DNA from: Acidithiobacillus sp.
GTDB taxonomy: Bacteria; Pseudomonadota; Gammaproteobacteria; Acidithiobacillales; Acidithiobacillaceae
DNA: 64,000 nt
NCBI GenBank assembly: GCA_028065135.1
Contig: JAPTWR010000086.1
Location: 9,180 to 73,179, forward strand
Direction of reading: 5' to 3'
Shown: positions 63,902 through 64,000 of the stretch, one piece after another
How positions within the stretch are numbered: the first letter of the stretch is position 1
How the letters are laid out: each line of letters starts with the position of its first letter
Position numbers and translations under genes: made by a program
Notes under the pieces: model-generated
What the model was told of the DNA's origin: nothing
The model's database searches: none
What the model saw: the letters and a program-made list of their open reading frames with translations, nothing else

Positions 63902-64000
63902 ATGGCAAGGATGGAAACCCGGCTGGAGTCCAGGATGGACCGGATTGAGTCCAGGCTGGATCGTCAGAACGATAAACTGGATCAGATACTCATGATGCTG
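63902..64000 (+). CDS. Coiled-coil ORF, 3' end cut by window
   Basis: From the ATG at 63902, 33 codons are open to the edge. They encode MARMETRLESRMDRIESRLD and continue as a coiled coil with heptads RLESRMD, RIESRLD and RQNDKLD, mirrored by a 21-base periodicity in the DNA. The protein is not recognised. A weak GGAATCC upstream is the only ribosome binding site candidate. Confidence 0.45.
   Translation, partial: MARMETRLESRMDRIESRLDRQNDKLDQILMML

Overview
The window looks like a chromosomal segment from a Gram-negative proteobacterium, most likely an Acidithiobacillus-type organism. This is inferred from the gene families, from 6S RNA lying between zapA and a 5-formyltetrahydrofolate cyclo-ligase gene, and from a fairly GC-rich core; no taxonomic marker gene is present. 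I see no rRNA, tRNA or CRISPR array.

Positions 1-23710 are a surface-polysaccharide locus. A truncated glycosyltransferase leaves the left edge on the minus strand. After a long regulatory gap, a plus-strand run encodes an export lipoprotein (Wza type), a Wzz/BY-kinase copolymerase, a polymerase/ligase-like membrane protein, several GT4 and GT2 glycosyltransferases, two related Wzx-like flippases, UDP-galactopyranose mutase and an A+T-rich putative glycosyltransferase. It meets a convergent minus-strand arm (GT4, rmd, gmd, manC, hexapeptide acyltransferase, GT2) that makes GDP-mannose and GDP-rhamnose-type donors. A decayed IS3-type transposase lies exactly where the arms meet. Together these genes would supply donors, assemble repeat units, flip, polymerise and export an exopolysaccharide or capsule containing galactofuranose and 6-deoxy sugars.

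Positions 23834-30304 hold ordinary genes: recQ, a membrane protein, apaH, a DsrE-like protein, a molybdate transporter pair (modB, modC) and rpsT with its promoter and terminator.

Positions 30439-43149 are an accessory defence-type operon on the minus strand, between rpsT and rep. In transcription order it encodes a small helix-turn-helix protein, a SNF2-type helicase, a YhcG/DUF1016 nuclease, a second copy of the helicase C-terminus as a free 88-residue protein, a KTSC protein, a 58-residue protein, an SMC-like ATPase with a CxxC hook and a C-terminal HEPN-type RNase motif, a Type III-like methyltransferase, a second YhcG nuclease and a Type III-like Res helicase-nuclease. Nearly every junction is an ATGA overlap or a gap of a few bases, so it reads as one co-translated system. 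This is the most interesting part of the window.

Positions 43287-63782 are mainly housekeeping: rep, lgt, a DUF488 protein, agmatine deiminase, an RsuA-type pseudouridine synthase, two Nudix hydrolases (nudJ, rppH), ychF, pth, bL25, PBP2, a coiled-coil protein with zapA and 6S RNA, 5-formyl-THF cyclo-ligase, an M61 peptidase, a Pcm-like methyltransferase, an MlaD-like protein with its lipoprotein, a universal stress protein, proS and a GT2-GT4 fusion. The window ends inside a coiled-coil ORF.
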